Below are positions 62,039 to 63,060 of a stretch of DNA of 63,060 bases, one piece after another. A program made the translations under genes and the position numbers. Position 1 is the first letter of the stretch. Each line of letters starts with the position of its first letter. The notes below the pieces were generated by a model. The model made no database searches and was not told the DNA's origin. It worked only from the letters and a program-made list of their open reading frames with translations. This DNA is from Bacillota bacterium. Its GTDB lineage: Bacteria; Bacillota; Bacilli; Alicyclobacillales; SLC66. Location of the stretch: the NCBI GenBank assembly GCA_021805735.1, contig JAJZEE010000003.1:1-63060 (forward strand), given 5' to 3'.

Positions 62039-62300
62039 CGAAACTGCCGCTCCATATCGCCGCAGCGAACCATGGAGAGCCATTCGTTTGCCCGCAGTCT
62101 CTGTTGGTAGATGGACATCGGCAATGATGGACAGCAATTCACGTCGACCACCTCCCTCATACCCGCAGTGTAAGGGGTTGGCGCTAGATCATCATGAGGC
62201 GCGGGAGGTATCTTTTGGTACGACTTTAGATGTAGAATGTTCAGGGCTTCCGGCGGATTGCGACCCTCCTCGCCGGGGCAGTTCACTAGTTCACTTGAAC
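62039..62300. other. Gap between SLT gene and PBP promoter
   Basis: No gene, RNA or repeat module is evident; an antisense open frame through this region and the PBP gene is not credible. A good promoter begins at 62303. Confidence 0.4.
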
Positions 62301-62302
62301 CT

Positions 62303-62331
62303 TTGCAGAAGTCTACGGCGTCTATTACAAT
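62303..62331 (+). promoter_or_regulatory. Promoter of the class A PBP gene
   Basis: TTGCAG (62303-62308), 17-bp spacer, TACAAT (62326-62331), 30 bases before the start codon. Confidence 0.65.
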
Positions 62332-62361
62332 GATGTCGTCAACTCTTGAGGGAGGCCAGGC

Positions 62362-63060
62362 ATGGACAAGAAGGGCAAGGCAGCACCCAAGCGCCCCACC
62401 CCCAAAGCAAAAAAGAAGGTTCGAAAGCGTGTATCCACGTGGATTAAAGTCATTTGGATCGCGGGCTTTAGTGCGGTGCTCTTTGTGGGATTGGTGGTTG
62501 GATTTGTGTGGCTTTTCGCGATGCCGAGAGTCAACCTGTCCAAACTTGATCAGATCAGCTCTCCGACTGAAGTGTTCGATCGCTATGGACAACTCGTTTT
62601 CAAGATTCAACCGGCAGGGATTGAGCAAGTGCCTTTGACGGACATTCCCCGCAATTTGCAGCGGGCTCTCATCGCGACCGAGGATGCGGGGTTTTATCAT
62701 AACTTTGGCTTCAGTCTGAGAGGCTATGCGCGCGCGGCTCTGCACGACATCGTTCACATGGACACGGGTCAAGGCGCAAGTACGATAACGCAGCAACTGG
62801 CGAAATTCGTGTATTTGACAGACACCAAGACGCTTCAGTACAAACTTGAGGAACTGCTGCTCTCGATTCAAATTTCGCGCCAGTTCACCAAGAATCAGAT
62901 TCTCGACATGTATTTCAATCATGTTTATTTCGGTAACGGTGCTACGGGCATCGCCCAGGCGGCATACACGTATTTCAGTTTGCGCCCGTCGCAGATGCAC
63001 AACCTGACTCTTCCGCAGTGCGCCATGCTTGCCGGATTGCCCCAGGCGCCGTCTCTTTAC
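62362..63060 (+). CDS. Class A penicillin-binding protein, transglycosylase domain (3' truncated by window)
   Basis: The first 233 codons of a bifunctional PBP1-type enzyme. A basic cytoplasmic tail (KKGKAAPKRPTPKAKKKVRK) precedes one membrane segment (about 35-60), then the GT51 domain: ALIATEDAGFYHNFGFSLRG with the catalytic Glu (about residue 107), QGASTITQQLAKFVYL, LSIQISRQFTKNQILDMYFN, VYFGNGATGIAQAAYTYF. The transpeptidase domain is expected beyond the window. GGGAGG lies 7 bases before ATG 62362. YvcK, encoded at 40009, is linked to PBP1 placement in Bacillus. Confidence 0.93.
   Translation, partial: MDKKGKAAPKRPTPKAKKKVRKRVSTWIKVIWIAGFSAVLFVGLVVGFVWLFAMPRVNLSKLDQISSPTEVFDRYGQLVFKIQPAGIEQVPLTDIPRNLQRALIATEDAGFYHNFGFSLRGYARAALHDIVHMDTGQGASTITQQLAKFVYLTDTKTLQYKLEELLLSIQISRQFTKNQILDMYFNHVYFGNGATGIAQAAYTYFSLRPSQMHNLTLPQCAMLAGLPQAPSLY

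Noticed and set aside
61978-63000. Minus-strand open frame crossing the SLT-PBP gap
   Set aside because: It is antisense to the clear PBP transglycosylase domain and lacks recognisable motifs.

Overview
The window is a 63 kb stretch of a Gram-positive, Bacillales-type chromosome of roughly 55% G+C. Gene content and order point to the Bacillaceae/Alicyclobacillaceae side of the Firmicutes: bacillithiol genes (yojF-bshB2), HPr kinase plus Crh, minJ, whiA, rapZ-yvcK-whiA-crh, ecsAB and niaR. Several blocks follow the order known from Bacillus subtilis (ftsEX-ctpB-minJ-uvrBA; hprK-yvoF-hisZGHAF-IE; yvcJ-yvcK-whiA-crh). TTG and GTG starts are frequent. The genus is an inference from synteny and codon habits; no rRNA is present to fix it.

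Layout. 1-4573: division and envelope block (partial ftsE, ftsX, S41 protease, MinJ-like PDZ membrane protein). 4666-6421: motAB. 6510-11452: uvrBA behind a LexA-type box. 11470-14579: csaA, orphan pxpB/kipI, a PucR/CdaR-type regulator, yojF-bshB2. 14788-17622: MsmX-type sugar ATPase, hprK, an acetyltransferase. 17666-22506: his operon (hisZ, G, H, A, F, IE) with a good promoter, lacking hisD and hisB. 22682-30360: an oligopeptide/dipeptide ABC importer with two tandem paralogous binding proteins. 30624-36450: argS (minus), a TPR protein, selB. 36505-39115: aroA and a ROK glucokinase. 39131-42493: rapZ-yvcK-whiA-crh. 42723-47005: a short AlkA/Tag-like protein, an M6 metalloprotease, an Xaa-Pro peptidase, niaR. 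47169-49456 (minus): ecsAB. 49610-53041: pyruvate carboxylase, followed by a decayed biotinyl-domain fragment. 53307-54884 (minus): APC permease. 55326-58610: cobalamin riboswitch with attenuator controlling btuFCD. 58624-60381 (minus): glycosyltransferase and C39-like peptidase. 60875-63060: coiled-coil/SLT lytic transglycosylase and a partial class A PBP.

How genes connect. HprK, Crh, glucokinase, MsmX and YvcK form a carbon-catabolite/carbon-flow set. MinJ, FtsEX, CtpB, WhiA, the SLT protein and PBP1 concern envelope growth and division. The riboswitch-btuFCD unit is a self-contained vitamin B12 uptake operon.

The most unusual content is intergenic: a modular family of structured repeats. 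Its hallmark is a very long hairpin (19-30 bp arms, 32-33 nt loop holding CGCGAGTT) found at 3037-3115, 34425-34494, 37982-38073, 60617-60687 and, inverted and diverged, at 30466-30556. Arm sequences differ between copies but stay complementary, so the structure itself is conserved. Three smaller hairpin modules accompany it, some placed directly after stop codons and one set inside the apparent leader of the glucokinase gene. No transposase is visible, and several copies sit where the B. subtilis-like gene order is broken.
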